A stretch of 64,000 nt of DNA from Ailurus styani (Eukaryota; Chordata; Mammalia; Carnivora; Ailuridae). This document shows, piece by piece, positions 1-12,800 of the stretch (positions are counted from its first letter, which is position 1; every line of letters begins with the position of its first letter). The stretch lies in assembly GCA_002007465.1 (NCBI GenBank), contig LNAC01000231.1, positions 262,494-326,493 on the forward strand, in the 5' to 3' direction. A program made the translations under genes and the position numbers. Under the pieces are notes generated by a model. The model searched no databases. It had not been told where the DNA came from and saw only the letters and a list, made by a program, of their open reading frames with translations.

Positions 1-89
1 CTGGCTGTCTTACCTGATGTTAGAGGTACCAGAAGGGCTTTTACAGCAATCTCAGCCCAAGACTGTCAGCTATTGACATACTGTGTACT

Positions 90-120
<31 letters not shown>

Positions 121-879
121 AATACATACAGATAAGCACTACCATGTGTTTTTTTTTTTCCAAATCATGCTTTAGTTATTGTCGTCGTCATCGATTTTAA
201 TTTCACGTAGGTGAGGGAGAAAAGTGGCCAGCCAACAAACCATTCTCAACAGCCTCAGGTGTACTCCCCCGGTCTGGGCAGAGAGCATGCACATAGTTCG
301 CTGAACTACTGTCCCTGTTTGATTGAGATTTGCTCTTGAACAACGTGAGCCTAATCCCTTGGAAAGCTGGTGCTTATCTGTAGAACTTGCTCACCGCTCT
401 ACAGTCTTCCATGTCTTCGTTAAATTACAATTAAGTCATTCTTATTCCTTTTTTAATAGTAGTGCAGTTTATAAAAATGAAAGAATTTGGCACAGCTTTG
501 TGTCCACCAAAGCACCTCACATTATTTCCCAAATGTTTTTGGTTGGGTAAAATCTCAAAAGCATCTTGCCAAGTGCCCTTTTCTCCACGACTTCCAAATC
601 CATGCAAATTCAGGGAAAATTTAATCCGTATGTTTCTGATTCATTCACTCTTAACTCATCGTATTGTTGTTTTCAAAAAACAATTTTATATCCAAGATAC
701 CCTAGGGGCATTTTTTTAGTATAATCTGTCTTCAGTCCAATTTTTCCCCAGTTGGAGGATGGAAGTTGTGCATTTTCAAGGAGTAAGCATTGCATTTGAA
801 CTTCCTCCCACCCCCATTTTAACTTCAAATTATTCCTGTAAGAGGTAAGTTCCAGTCAGAAGACGGAGCATGTGAAATG
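1..879. other. Upstream flank, no gene seen
   Basis: Mostly unique AT-rich DNA with an A25 tract at 90-114. Short open frames here have no recognisable protein content and no convincing splice structure. Confidence 0.5.
90..114. repeat. Poly(A) tract, 25 A
   Basis: An uninterrupted run of 25 A. The preceding sequence is not a recognisable SINE or L1 end, so the source of the tract is unclear. Confidence 0.9.
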
Positions 880-1030
880 CCTGCACATTTCTGCCAGCAG
901 CTGCCTTGCCAGGACCAAGGCTGAGTCAGCCTGAGCCTGCTGAACAAAGCCAAGGGCGCCCCTTAATCGCCCTCAGCGCTCTCAGGTCTCAAGAGAACTT
1001 TCCTCCGCTGAGTCACCATTAAAAAAAACA
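880..1030. promoter_or_regulatory. Candidate distal regulatory element with two AP-1/MARE-type sites
   Basis: A GC-richer block in AT-rich DNA carries GGCTGAGTCAGCC (core 922-928), a near-palindromic Maf-recognition-like site, and CGCTGAGTCACC (core 1009-1015). The core TGAGTCA is the AP-1 consensus. The block is about 5.8 kb upstream of the TMEM244 start codon. Enhancer activity is inferred only. Confidence 0.3.
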
Positions 1031-1985
1031 GTTGCACTTGTGATTCCCAGTCTGCCATTTTGCAAACAGCACAAGCTGATGCACATCTGAATTCTCTTGG
1101 AACAATGGAGTATCACACTTTGTAATCATTACCTCTGAAATGCAGGGGGAGGGGGCTGTCTATAGTCCCGGGCATCTACTATAATATTGTTTGTTTAGTT
1201 CTTTATACAGCATTTTAGGGTCATCAAATCACATTACAGAGGACTTCAGATTTCTGCAAAAAGACCAAAATACGTAAAGATGCCGAGCACATTAACAAGT
1301 AAATAACAAATACATGTTTATGCATTGGCTTCTAGTTGAAGCAATCTGGTTGGCATTTTCTCAAGGGAGTTATTTAAATTTTAAATGGAACAACATCTCA
1401 TTTAGATTTCTGCAAATATGCTAGGGCACAGAAGTAATTTATATGTACATGAAACTCTTCACTGGAGCACCTGGGTACTTGACAATAATTAAAATACAAA
1501 GGAGACTTATTAACTTTCCTTTCAAACTTTCTGCATTTTCGCTTCTTCACAGAGAGTGAGAGGACATTTCTCCAGTAGATTGTCAAGCACCTAGAGGTCC
1601 TTCTTCCTACCTCCACGAAATGCCTGGTCGCAGTTTGCTGCCAAATCTCTTTCTGTCGCATCCTTCAAAAGCTACACTCGGGTCTTTCCTTCTGCGCTCC
1701 TTGTCTATTTTCAAAACGAGTGTTTTTATTTCTTAAACTGTCAGTCCCTCTTATTCCAGCTGCCAGAGACCCAACACTTATTTCACTTTAATGCGTGCAG
1801 TGTAATTAAGGAAACAGATGATAGAGAGTATAAAAATGATGGAAGTTGCTGTAAATCAGAAACCCCCACAACATAGTTTCACCAGTAACCTGGGTGTGGA
1901 TAATTCCCTCATTTGTGCCATTGGCCCCAGCTTTCCACCCTGGCCTCCACCACCGCTGCCTTTGAGTACATGACTGATTGATTGA
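1031..1985. other. Unique flank, nothing identified
   Basis: No gene, repeat family or clear signal was recognised. A purine-rich patch around 1144-1156 and open frames under 90 codons are the only structure. Confidence 0.4.
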
Positions 1986-2168
1986 TTTTTAAAGATTTAT
2001 TTATTTATTTTAGAGCACGGGAGCGCACACAGCAGGGGGAGGCACAGAGGGAGAGGGGCAGATTCTCTAGCAGACTCCCCACCGAGCCCCATCTCAAGAC
2101 CCTAAGATCATGACCCGAGCCAGAATCAAGAGGCAGGTGTTTAACCGACTGAGCCACCCAAGTGCCCC
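1986..2168 (-). mobile_element. CAN-SINE (tRNA-derived), antisense
   Basis: It starts with the reversed tail TTTTTAAAGATTTATTTATT and ends with the reversed head GAGCCACCCAAGTGCCCC, the complete SINE order on the minus strand. Several head substitutions suggest a middle-aged copy. Confidence 0.9.
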
Positions 2169-2185
2169 TAAATACATGATTTAAA

Positions 2186-2335
2186 GTAGTGGTTCTCAAA
2201 ACATGGTACCCAGAAATGCAAGCCTTGGGGCCCTCCCAGACCTACTGATTGGGAAATTCTGAAGGCGGCTTCCTGCACCTGTACTTCAACAAGCCCTTCA
2301 GGTGACTCTGATGCCCCTTGGAACCTGCCTGGGCC
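2186..2335 (-). mobile_element. MER5-like hAT DNA transposon remnant
   Basis: It opens with AGTGGTTCTCAAAACATGG and holds CCCAGACCTACTGATT and CAGGTGACTCTGATG, matching the minus-strand order of MER5A/B as I remember it. Confidence 0.6.
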
Positions 2336-2402
2336 CTGAAACTTGACGTGTTGACTCCCAACAGGTTGCTTCTAATTTCTTAGTTCCTTAAGCTCACTGT
2401 TC

Positions 2403-2406
2403 TTTT

Positions 2407-2449
<43 letters not shown>

Positions 2450-2795
2450 TTCAGTTAGCCAGCATATAGGGCATCCTAAGATTTTGATGTAGTGTCCAGT
2501 GATTCATTAGTTGCATATAATACCCAGTGCTCATCCCCACACATGCCCTCTTTTATTGCCCATCCCCCAGTCACTTCACCCCTCCACCTCCCTCCCTTCT
2601 ATAACCCTGTTTGGTTCCTGGAGTCCAAAGTCTCTCATGGTTTGTCTCCCTCTCTGATTTCTTCCCATTCGGTTTTCCCTCCCTTTCCCTGCTATTCCTT
2701 ATGTTCCATATATGACTGAAACCATATGATAATTGTCTTTCTCTGCTTGACTTATTTCACTTAGCATTCTGTCACCAGCATTGCAACCACCTTCG
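2403..2795 (-). mobile_element. Carnivore L1 3' end, antisense, 5'-truncated
   Basis: A (TTTA)n tail (about 2406-2451) is followed by the reversed L1 3' region, with AATACCCAGTGCTCATCCC, CATATGATAATTGTCTTTCT and GACTTATTTCACTTAGCAT. It is the same segment as at 40020-40250 and 9957-10172. Confidence 0.85.
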
Positions 2796-4229
2796 TTTGT
2801 TGTCAAAACCTGGAAGGTATTTTTCCTCTTCTTCATTTTGCCTTCTTCTTCAGCCCCTCTCACCAAGATGGACTGTTTTGTCACCAATGTCTGTTTAGAA
2901 ATCGAATCCTCCTCAACGTATTGCAGGTCCACACAAACTCAAATCCCAGGCCTTTTCCAATAAACCGACCATTACCCTCTCTGTAAGTCTTTGATTCCAC
3001 ACTACAATTAGAATAATTTTCCTTCTGTGTTGACTTTATTGGCCATGCTGCTGCTCCAGAACTGTGCTATTTTATTTTGAACCAAAATACAATCCTCTGA
3101 CTCATCCTTTGAGGCCTCCAGCAATCAGCATTCCTTGGTGACCTCGGGCTCGTACCCTTTCAGACAAAGCTGCTCTCATTGGCTTGCTTTCACTTCCTCT
3201 GTATTTTCCATTTCTCTTTTTGGAATGCCCGCCCTCTCCTCTCTGCTCCAGAGCCCCTTCCTACTGAAAATCCAGTTCACATTCTTTGACTCAGGACTCT
3301 GAGTTTGTCATTCAATATTTATTTTAACTCTGTCATCCCTGTATTGAGTTTGCCGTAAGTTATAGGTGTCTTTCCCAGGCATTATTTCAAGTTGATGCAA
3401 TGTATCTTCTCTCCAGATGCTTTCCCTTCATCCTCCCAATGTTCTTCCACTCTATGATGTCTTTTAGGCCCAGATCTGTGGTCAACCGGCTTAAAAGTAG
3501 GGAAGTGAGATAATGAAACTCATGTGCCCACGTTTACAGTTACTAGTAGCCCTGGCTTAGGTCTGTAGGAGGGAGTGTGGACATAACTACTTACTCGTGC
3601 CAACTGTTTTTGGATTCTGTGCCATAACTGTTTAGAGGTGCAGTCCCTTATTGTGACTTTACCTTTCAAGACACAGTTTATTACCTAGTAAATCTGAAAC
3701 AATGAAATCAGTTTGTACTTACTCATGTATCCATGCATCTTCTCTTCAACATGGGCCCAAACCTAAAGGAAACTCCATGAAGGCTATAAACAGAAAGAAA
3801 TTTACCTCAATTCTGATTGGTATTTCCATGGCTCGCTGAAATAAAATAGAGCCTGTTTGTTCTTAATATGTTTTTATGATTTAGTGATATCCTGTAGAGT
3901 ACTTTATTTTAATTTCAAGAATGCGCTGAACAACAGATGTGGTAGAAGGCCGTGAAAGGGAGAAATGGGTTAGAGAAAATCAGTCAAACTAAAAATATAC
4001 AGCACCAGGCTTCCAAAGCCAAGCTAGCTATAATAGAAGGAGCAGGAAGCATTAGTAGGAACTGGTTTCATATAATTCTGGCACTGGGAGCAAAGGAATT
4101 GTACCTTTTTTTTTTTTTGTACTTCTTATGGATAATGTGATGGTATTAAAGCAGCATCTTCAACTTCCTCATATCATTTAAATTGTATTTGGAATTCTGT
4201 CATCAACAGCAGTCTTTGGATTTTTTTTC
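2796..4229. other. Unique flank with a possible L2 fragment
   Basis: Around 3220-3310 the sequence GGAATGCCCGCCCTCTCC and the pyrimidine-rich stretch after it resemble an L2 fragment, at low confidence. Nothing else was recognised. Confidence 0.35.
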
Positions 4230-4339
4230 TTTTTGAAGATTCTATTTTTAAGTAATCTCCATACCCAGTGTGGGACTTGAACTGATGACCCTGAGATCAA
4301 GAGTCACATGGTCTACTGACTGAGCCAGATGGGTGCCCC
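4230..4339 (-). mobile_element. Short-type CAN-SINE, antisense
   Basis: It lacks the long pyrimidine-rich domain and ends with the reversed head GAGCCAGATGGGTGCCCC. CAGTCTT repeats at 4210-4216 and 4341-4347 and may be the target-site duplication. Confidence 0.75.
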
Positions 4340-5738
4340 TCAGTCTTCAGACTCTTATGATTGAACTGATACTTGTCCATAATTTGTTATCTATGAACCC
4401 TAAATCTAAAAGTTCTAAAAACTATACTTTAGAACTCTTCGGGTGGTAGAATATTACTTGACCTGAGCTAATTTGGTGTCAAAACCTGATGTAAACCAAC
4501 ATAACATTATTTACAGTTTTTGTTTATCCCACGTGGGGTAAATATTCATACATGGAGCTGCTCAAACAATGTGTTTGAACACAGAATAAAGTTCCAGACC
4601 CCTTGGGCATATGATGTAATATGTTATATGGATCCTATTACCTGTTTAAAATTTCAAATTTTCCTAATTTGGAAACATATCTGGTCCAGAAGATTCAGGA
4701 TCGCGGAGCTAAACACATTTTCTCCTCTAACTTTATCAGAAAGCAGTTCTCAGTTATGTACTATTGTCTTGAAAATATCTACTTAATACCTTGACATTTC
4801 TGAACATCTCTACTATAAAGGAGATCGCTAAGTCGGGTTTCAGCAAAGAACTCTGAATACAAGTTACACAGACTGAAAATACTTTAAAACATGATAAAAT
4901 GCCAACAGGCACAAGTCAGAATACAAGAATGTGAAGATTTCCACATTTTATTCCTTACCTTCTGCATGGACGTGCTGAATGAAAAGGAGTGCACACACAC
5001 ATATACTCATACTACATACACGTGGATATATTTTATCCATCTAATGGCAAACTTGGAAAACAGAATCAGAACTATTGAGTGCATGTGTGTCTCTATATCA
5101 TACTCTCTGCTTACAAGAGATCACAGTAGTCATTCAAATAAAAGATATTTATTGCTGTAGATGTAACCACACACACATACACGCCAACTCCACACAATAT
5201 GTTTCATTGGTCACCTACTTTTCCTAGTGTCATTATAGAAGATTAGTATGTGTCAATATTTTATCCAGTGGAGTGGTTATTATTGAAATTTGTGTTGGCT
5301 CCCAGTGTACGATGCCAAATTTGTGAGAGGATAGGTTTGGTGTGATTGCTACAGAATTGAATAATTCTGATGGAATAGCAGTTGTATACAAAACACTCTG
5401 AAAGTGTTGGGGGCACAGGTCTTTTGCTCTCCCCTGGGCTGTGACTTCCAGGAAGCTCTCCCTGGGCCTTTCTGGGAGAAAGGCTGTCTCATTGCTGTCA
5501 CAAGCAGGGCAAAGCACAGGATTAGAATAGTCAAACCTTGACTGAGGGTTCCCCATGTGCCAAAATCTGAAAGCAGACCCTGGGAGCAGTTACAAACCTA
5601 CTGGCAGGCAAAAGGGCCTTTCCTCTGCAAGAACTCACAATGCAAACAGACATGTAAGGCACCCGTGGACTGAAGGAATTATCCAAGGCCTGTTAATACA
5701 AGAGCATTGATAATATTAATAATATGCACTATGAAAGT
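4340..5738. other. Unique flank, nothing identified
   Basis: It contains short CA-rich patches near 4990-5030 and 5168-5180. The open frames here (up to 107 codons on the minus strand at 5233-5556) have no recognisable motif. Confidence 0.4.
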
Positions 5739-5746
5739 CAAATTTA

Positions 5747-5939
5747 TTATTTATTTTTTTTTAAGATTTTATTTATTTAACAAAGTGAGAGAGACAGCTA
5801 GAGAGGAAACGCAAGCAGGGGGAGCAGGAGAGGGAGAGGAAAAAGCAGGCTTCCTGCTGAGCAGGGCTGATGATCCCAGGACCCTGGTATCAAGACCTGA
5901 GCCAAGGCAGACAGAGGACTAACAACTGAGGCACTTAGG
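5747..5939 (-). mobile_element. CAN-SINE, antisense, diverged head
   Basis: A reversed tail (TTTTTTAAGATTTTATTTATTT), a purine-rich middle and GCTTCCTGCTGAGCAGGG are present, but the tRNA-like head is degraded. The 8-bp repeat CAAATTTA flanks it at 5739-5746 and 5940-5947. Confidence 0.85.
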
Positions 5940-5947
5940 CAAATTTA

Positions 5948-6599
5948 AAAATATTTCCATAAGAAAGATACCAAATCCCAGGCTTGTTAAAATAATCTTC
6001 CTTTTAGCAGAGCACAGGCTCTTCTGTATGGGGGTATGTATTGCAGAATGTGATTGAAAGAGAAGAGGGTTAGATTGAGGCCAAGAAGGTGCTCTGATTG
6101 GAAAAGGACCCCAAAACAGGTAAATTCCCATCTGTAAGTTGGAAGCTGGTGCCAGTCAAAAGATGTGGTGATGAAAGGTGTAAGTGAAGGACTGGCTCCG
6201 GACCTATGGGCCCAGACAGGTACAGAGCTCCCACACCACATGTGTCCTGGCAATTCTTGAAAACACCTCACTGACTGTGTAGAGGCCTTTATCTTACAGC
6301 ATGAGGTTCACTCTCTTTCCCAACCCCAAACCAGAACTCGTGTATTGCTTTGCCCTGATGTGAAGGAGCGAATGATTTCTTCCCTCAGCAGGCCGAATGA
6401 GCGAGAAAACGGGCCATGCTTCAACACGAATGCCAGCAGTATCCTTTGGAGACCATCTCAGGACCTCCTAACTGAAAAATCCATGTTTCTAATTTAAGTA
6501 GGAGACAGTAATTACTCATACAGCCAGGGAGTATTTCAAATCCCTGCCTATTTGCAGCACTGTCTAAAAACAATCAACTCATCTTTCAAACTTGACCAA
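5948..6599. other. Region before the TMEM244 start, nothing identified
   Basis: Unique sequence that gains CpGs toward its right end. I saw no gene or repeat. Confidence 0.4.
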
Positions 6600-6843
6600 A
6601 CTACGAATGGAATGAGAACTCGGTCGTCTCCGAAGGGTGCTCGTCCTGGCACTCAGCGGCTTACGTGTGGCTCACAGATGGCTTCTGTCTCATTTTGTGT
6701 AATCCAATCATCCGGCACGGCTGCGTCTCACACTTCGTCTCTGGGAGTAATTGAAAAGCTCACAGCGGCAATTGTGTCTTCTTCCAGATGTCGTCAGTAG
6801 GAAGAGTGCGCCTGTCGCCACCTCTCTGACAGAGGATGCGGCC
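6600..6843 (+). promoter_or_regulatory. Probable TMEM244 promoter / 5'UTR, small CpG cluster
   Basis: About 16 CpG dinucleotides occur in roughly 250 bases directly before the start codon, whereas the surrounding DNA is AT-rich and CpG-poor. There is no clear TATA box. The stretch contains the possible UTR acceptor at 6787 and the short upstream reading frame 6788-6829. The transcription start cannot be fixed from sequence alone. Confidence 0.45.
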
Positions 6844-6876
6844 ATGGCTCTCCAGACCAGAGTGGCTCCGAGCAAG
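6844..6876 (+). CDS. TMEM244: TMEM244 coding exon 1 (residues 1-11)
   Basis: It encodes MALQTRVAPSK and ends in phase 0 at AAG followed by the donor GTAAGG. The ATG sits in a strong initiation context, GCGGCCATGG, with G at -3 and +4. It is the first ATG in this frame, because an in-frame TAA lies at 6748-6750 with no ATG between. A possible 5'UTR acceptor (TCTTCCAG, ending 6787) lies 56 nt upstream. If the untranslated exon starts there, the mRNA would open with a 13-codon upstream reading frame at 6788-6829. Confidence 0.9.
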
Positions 6877-9800
6877 GTAAGGAGGAGTGACTTCTTTGCG
6901 CTGGCTTCCAGTTACTGCCTCGCACTGGTGTAAGCAAATACGTTCTATAAATGGCGTCTCTGCCAGTAGGCGACTTGTTTCACTTTTGGCTGGGAGCTCA
7001 TGCAGAAAACATTGGGCAGCCCCTCTGGCGTCCTGCAGTGAGGGTGGCAGTCTAGAGACACCCGTGCCCGAGAAGAGGTTCTAAAGGGTTCAGGTAAGGG
7101 GCGTTTAGGAGAGACCGTGTCACTCACAGGCAAACCTTCTAGAATGAACACGTGCACCTCTGCTCTCGGGTTCTGAACTCACACGACAGTTTGTCCTTCC
7201 TCTTTTGGGGGCAGGGGATGGCTTTAATTTTTCCAACTTCTGAAAGATGTGCAAGATTTTAAAGGAGAAGTCTTGAAACTTTTTAAGCTGGTCGTTTGTT
7301 AGTTTCTTTTTCCCTTGAGGCTGGTGTTAATTGTTGTGTTTTATTCCAGTATAAAAATACCCCTTTAAAAAAATCAAAGCACCTAAAACAAGGAAATATG
7401 CAAAGCCTCAAAGCAGCTGTGTAAATTCACACAGGCTTTGGGCCTATAAAGATCTAGCCTTAAGGGAATGACACTCTGGCAAGTCAGATTTCTACTTAAA
7501 AATTAAATTATGTTTTATGAATTAGTGCTCCGTTCGTTTTCGTAAAATATCAGCATTGTGTCTTTCCTCAAGCTTTTTCTGCTCACTGCCATCATCACGA
7601 CATACATCATCAGTTAGAAATGTTAAGTATGGCAACAGCTAAGAAAAATTTTCTAGGTCAGTGAAAACATTATTTCAGGGAAAATATTTTTTTTAATTTA
7701 TTTTTAAGGACATTTTAAACTTTTCATAATTTATATAGAGTTTGGGGATTTAACAGGCAATAATAACTTTTACTGAAGAGAAAAAAATTAAAAAGTAATA
7801 TCCTTTTCCTTAAGTAGCTTACGTAAAGAATGGGGACTCTATATTTAGTTTGGGCTTACACACACACACACATGCACACACGCACACACACACACATACA
7901 CACACACACACACACACGCACTCTCCTTCCAGTGTAAATATTCAGGTAATTGGTGCAGGTCTTCACTTTTTTAGAATCCCAGAGCTTTTTGTGTAGAATC
8001 ACAGCTATAGAACATTAGGCCAACAGTGAATACATTCAAAATAGGTGAGATGTTGAAAAGCTGGTCTCATGATACATCTCTGTAAGTTATGAGTTAACTT
8101 TCTTTAAGTCCTTGTTCATTGTCAATATCATCATCACAGGAACTATTCAGATGCTCATAAATTAATAGTAATAGCAAAAGTGACCTTTATCCAAAGAGAA
8201 TTCCAAGACTTAACAAACATTTATTGAGTGTACGCAATGTGCCAGGCATTGGGCTAATTAAATCCCCCCGTCTCTATACTTTAAATGAGAGAAAAGCTGA
8301 CTCAAGGGAAAGAGCCATGGCCAAAGGCCATTTAATTAATTTGCTGTCTGGGGAAATAGCAGACGAACTGGGAAGAAAGCCCAGGTATGAGGACTGCTAA
8401 ACTGTTGTTCAGAATACAATGTATTGTTGTTCAGAACTCCAGTAGGATACACATCTCATAACTCATTGAACTAATGCAAAGTTACAATTGTAAAGCAAAT
8501 GTTGAATTTAAAAATGGCAAAGACACGCTGCATTCCTGCATGTGGCTGTTGACATGAACTAGAGAATTTCATGCATATAGACACTTTCGGAGGAAACAAG
8601 TATCAGAAGACTGGATCAGGCACTGTGGTCCTACAGGTGAGAGAGCCATATTTCATGATTTCTCTGAAATTGCCCAAAGAACTAAAAAGTAAGCTTTCAC
8701 ATGGGGAGTAATAGGGCACGTTATTATCTGTTGAGTACTTACAGTACTTAATGCTAGGAGTTTTACACATGTTCTGAATACAAAACCCCCATGACATTTT
8801 GCCTTTATTTTATAGATGAGTAAAACAAAACACAGAGTAATTGACCAATGTCATAGACTTGCCAGTGAGAAACTGGAAAAGAAACCCTAGTGTATCTGAT
8901 CATGGAATCAACCTGCTTTACAAATAGACTATGGTTCATACTGAAGTGAAATTTCATTATTATTTGTGCTTCTCTTCACTCATCATTATTTGAAATATAC
9001 TTATTGTCCACTTACCAAGAACTAAACAATAATTTTAAGGCTGAAGAATTAAACATGATTAAATCCTTGTCTCTCTCTTTGAAAACCTGGAGAAAGGGGA
9101 ACCTCTCTAAATAGGTATGCTACAAACACTGTGATTAGACCTGTAAAAAATAGGGACAATGCTATGGATGCAGAAGAAATAAGAAAGGATTGATTCTGTT
9201 TTACAGTAGCGGATGGAGTAGTGATATGATATATGAACTAGACCTTGAAGAATATACATATATTTGCTCTGTAGAGAAGGGTAAAGCTCTTTGACTTAGT
9301 GGGAGCATTCTGCTCTGCAAAATCACATAAGGGTTTCCAGTTTTCACAGAATAAATAGAGAAAGTTATTATAAAAGGACTAGACCCAGAATTCCCATAGG
9401 GGAATTCCATAACTCCAAAGATCATATGCTCCTAATGCTACCTAAATTATTTCTGAGTATAGAAAAAAAAAGCCACAGATATTTTTATGAAACAAGAATT
9501 ATGTTTTCATCTAAACCTTATAAAGATAGTACAAAAAATAAATTACAGCTCATTCTTACTTAGGAATAGAAAAGTAAAAATCTAAATAACATACATTATG
9601 AACAAGTAATATTTATTCCAAAAATGTAAGGGTGGTTCAATATTAGGTAATCCATTCACATAATTTACCATGTTTGTAAATCTAAGTAGAAAACTTTAGA
9701 ATCATCTTTATAGATGCTGAAATGGCCTTTGACAAAAGTTAACCATTCCTGATTAAAACACTGAATAAAATAGGAACTGATTATTTCTTCTTTGGTAATA

Positions 9801-12800
9801 ATATATGTCTATAACAACATACACACAAACACACACCTTGCAGTCCTAAAGCCAGTCTTTTTCTTGATGGAGGATGTTAGAAGCATTCACAGTAAGGCCA
9901 AGAATGAGGCAAGGATAGTCACTAACTCCACTACTATTTGAAAATAAATGATCATTTTTTAAAACATTTTTATTTAAATTCAATTAATTAACATAATGTA
10001 TTACTGGTTTCAGGGGTACAGGCCTGTGAGTCATCAGTCTTATATAATACCCAGTGCTCATTACATCACGTGCCCTCCTTAATGTCCGTCCCCCGATTAC
10101 CCCATCTCCCCACTCCCCTCCCCTCCCCTCCAGCAACCCTCAGTTTGTTTCCTGTGATTAAGAGTCTCATGGTTTAGAGGTGCTAGCCAATGCATTCAGG
10201 TTACAATAAACAATGGAGCTGTAAGAATTGGAGTAGAAGAAGTGAAACTGTATTTAAAGATGATATTATAGTGAATCTGGGCAGTCCAAGAGGATCAATA
10301 AAAACACTAACATAATAAAAAAGATTCTGTAAAGTGATGGAATGTTAAATTGAAAACAAAAGCCAGAAGGCTTTATGTACGTAAACAATAGCTAGTTAGA
10401 TGATACCACAAGATAAATCTTCTGTTACACTAGTAGCAAAAGAAGGATTTATTTAAGAGTAAACTTAACAGCAAGTGTGATAAAGGTGTGTAAGGAAAAA
10501 TTAAGATGCTTTTGAAAGATGCAGAAGTAAACTTGAATAAATTTGGGGATCTTGTTTGTTTTGTTTTTGGATAGCAGGAGTAAACATTATAAAGCTAACA
10601 TTTATTCCCATCTTACTAATAAATTTAATATTATCCCAATAGGATAGCATAAAGTTGTTTTACAGAGCTGTTCAAGTAGCTTTTGAAACTTATTTGAAAA
10701 CAAACGTAAACATAAAACATAGCTATAGTATCCCTAACAAAGAACAATGGGGGTGCCTATATTAAAACATACTACAAAACTTCTATAATTAAAGCAGTGT
10801 GATATTGATCTCTGAATAGATAGCAAGACAGAGAAGTCATTGGAAGAGAATAGAAAGCTCACAATAAACAAAAATGCATATAGAAATATAGTTTAAAAAG
10901 GTGCTATCTCCTTGTAACGTCAGGTTGTGTGACAGAAGACATACAAAGGCAAGGGCATACAAAGAAAATGATCGGGATGTCTGAAAAGAACACAGGCAAT
11001 ATATTGTAGGTGCTCAAATTTGGGACAATTTTAGCATCACCAACAAAAAGCATGACAGTGTGTTATAACACATGGAAAATAAAGAAATCCCACAAGTTAC
11101 CAAAAATAGATGAATAAATAATAAATACACAATTTCAAGGTAAGAAGGGAAATCTCTCTATGAAAGAATGTATACTAATATGTAGAAGAAAAAATAATTT
11201 GAGATAATTACCATTTTATAACACCAATGTAAATAATTTATTCAGACAAAGTGTATCTATGGATGCTAAAGCCAGTAAGTAGAAAAATTTGGGGGAAACA
11301 GGACATTCACATAATCTCTAGTGTCACCACACAGATTACTTATTAATCAATTAAAATAGATCAGCGAGCATCACTTTTGTGTAGTGATCAAACTGACCAC
11401 CACCAATTTTGAGACAAAATGAAACTATGTGTCTCCTCATGAGATACAATGGGAAATACACAAGGTTACCAGTTAGAATTCTTTCCCAGAGATTCTTTTT
11501 TTTTCTTTTATTACATTCGACTAGCCACTGTATAGTACATCATTAGTTTTTGATATAGTGCTCAATGATTCATTAGTATCATGAGGAAACCATCAGACAA
11601 ATCTAGTGTATGGCACTAAAGAGATATGACAATTGAACTTAACATGAAAATTTAATTGATTCTAGATTTTGAGGACAACTAGAAAAATTTGAATATGAAC
11701 TCTGTATAAATAATATTGTGTATCCATGTAAATTTCTTGTATATGATAATAGTTTTGTGATTATATAGGAAATATCCTTGCTTTTTTTGAGAGTTTAGGG
11801 AAAAAATACCTGAGGTCACTGAAAATTTTGTTTTCACTTTCTGTACTTGAGAAATAAATATGTTACAATTTCATGTTACTTTTTCAGAGTATACCTACTC
11901 ATCTTTTTTGCAAAGTCTGTAGTTAAATTTTAAGCCACTTAAAGGGGCAAAAATGTGGATATTGATATAAAAAGATCTATTTTGAAAATATGTATTTCAT
12001 ATAAAATACTTCAGTATAATGCCATGTGAGAGACGTGTACATAGATTAATGCCAATCTACATTCCAGTAGCTGTTGGTTAGCATCTGAAATATCCTTATC
12101 AGGAATCCACACTTGAAGAGCTTGTAGAAGGGCTCCCTCTTGAAGGGCAGTAGAAAAGTTATTAGTGAAACCTATACCAGAGACTTTGTCAATCAGCATA
12201 AGAAAGAAGTTATTCTTTTACTAATGAAATGAGCATTGTTCAAAATATGCAAAATTGAACACATGCAACTATCCTTAAGTGAACAAGATATGAGAATCTG
12301 GGAAGCTCTGCCACCTAAATACCATCACAGAAGCACCCCAGATCTAGAGCCCATATTCTTGTTCTGTCCCCTCCCTCACCATCCACCCACCACCACCACC
12401 ACCACCCTCCCCCCAACGCACACACTTCACGAAGAAATCTGTCAACTGATTTGGTCACCATGACTGGTCCTGACTTCAGGATATCATTGTGATAGCCTCC
12501 AAGTAAACCTGACAAACACAAACTATTTATCAAAGTGCTGAGAGACAGAAAGTGAGAACTCCCTAAATTTTCAAAAACAGGTTGTATAAATACCCTGGGG
12601 TTTATCAGCTAATACATTTTTGTATATTTGGCACAATTTTAAGAATGACTTGCTGTGATTGTAGCATACAATGTAGAACCCTGGTCTTTTCTTTTTCATT
12701 AGAAATTTATAAAATACAGAAAAGGAAGAAGGAAGTATCCATGATTTCAGCACCTAAAGACAAACACTCTTAAGATGTTTATATTTCCTATCAGATTTAC

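Larger units (their letters stand above)
6877..9539. other. TMEM244 intron 1, left part
   Basis: Mostly unique AT-rich sequence. It contains a CA microsatellite, an old repeat with ACAAACATTTATTGAGTG at about 8210-8260, and a MIR-like element near 8700-8940. Confidence 0.5.

Noticed and set aside
5233..5556. 107-codon minus-strand frame upstream of TMEM244
   Set aside because: No domain, no neighbouring exon signals, and a length reachable by chance.
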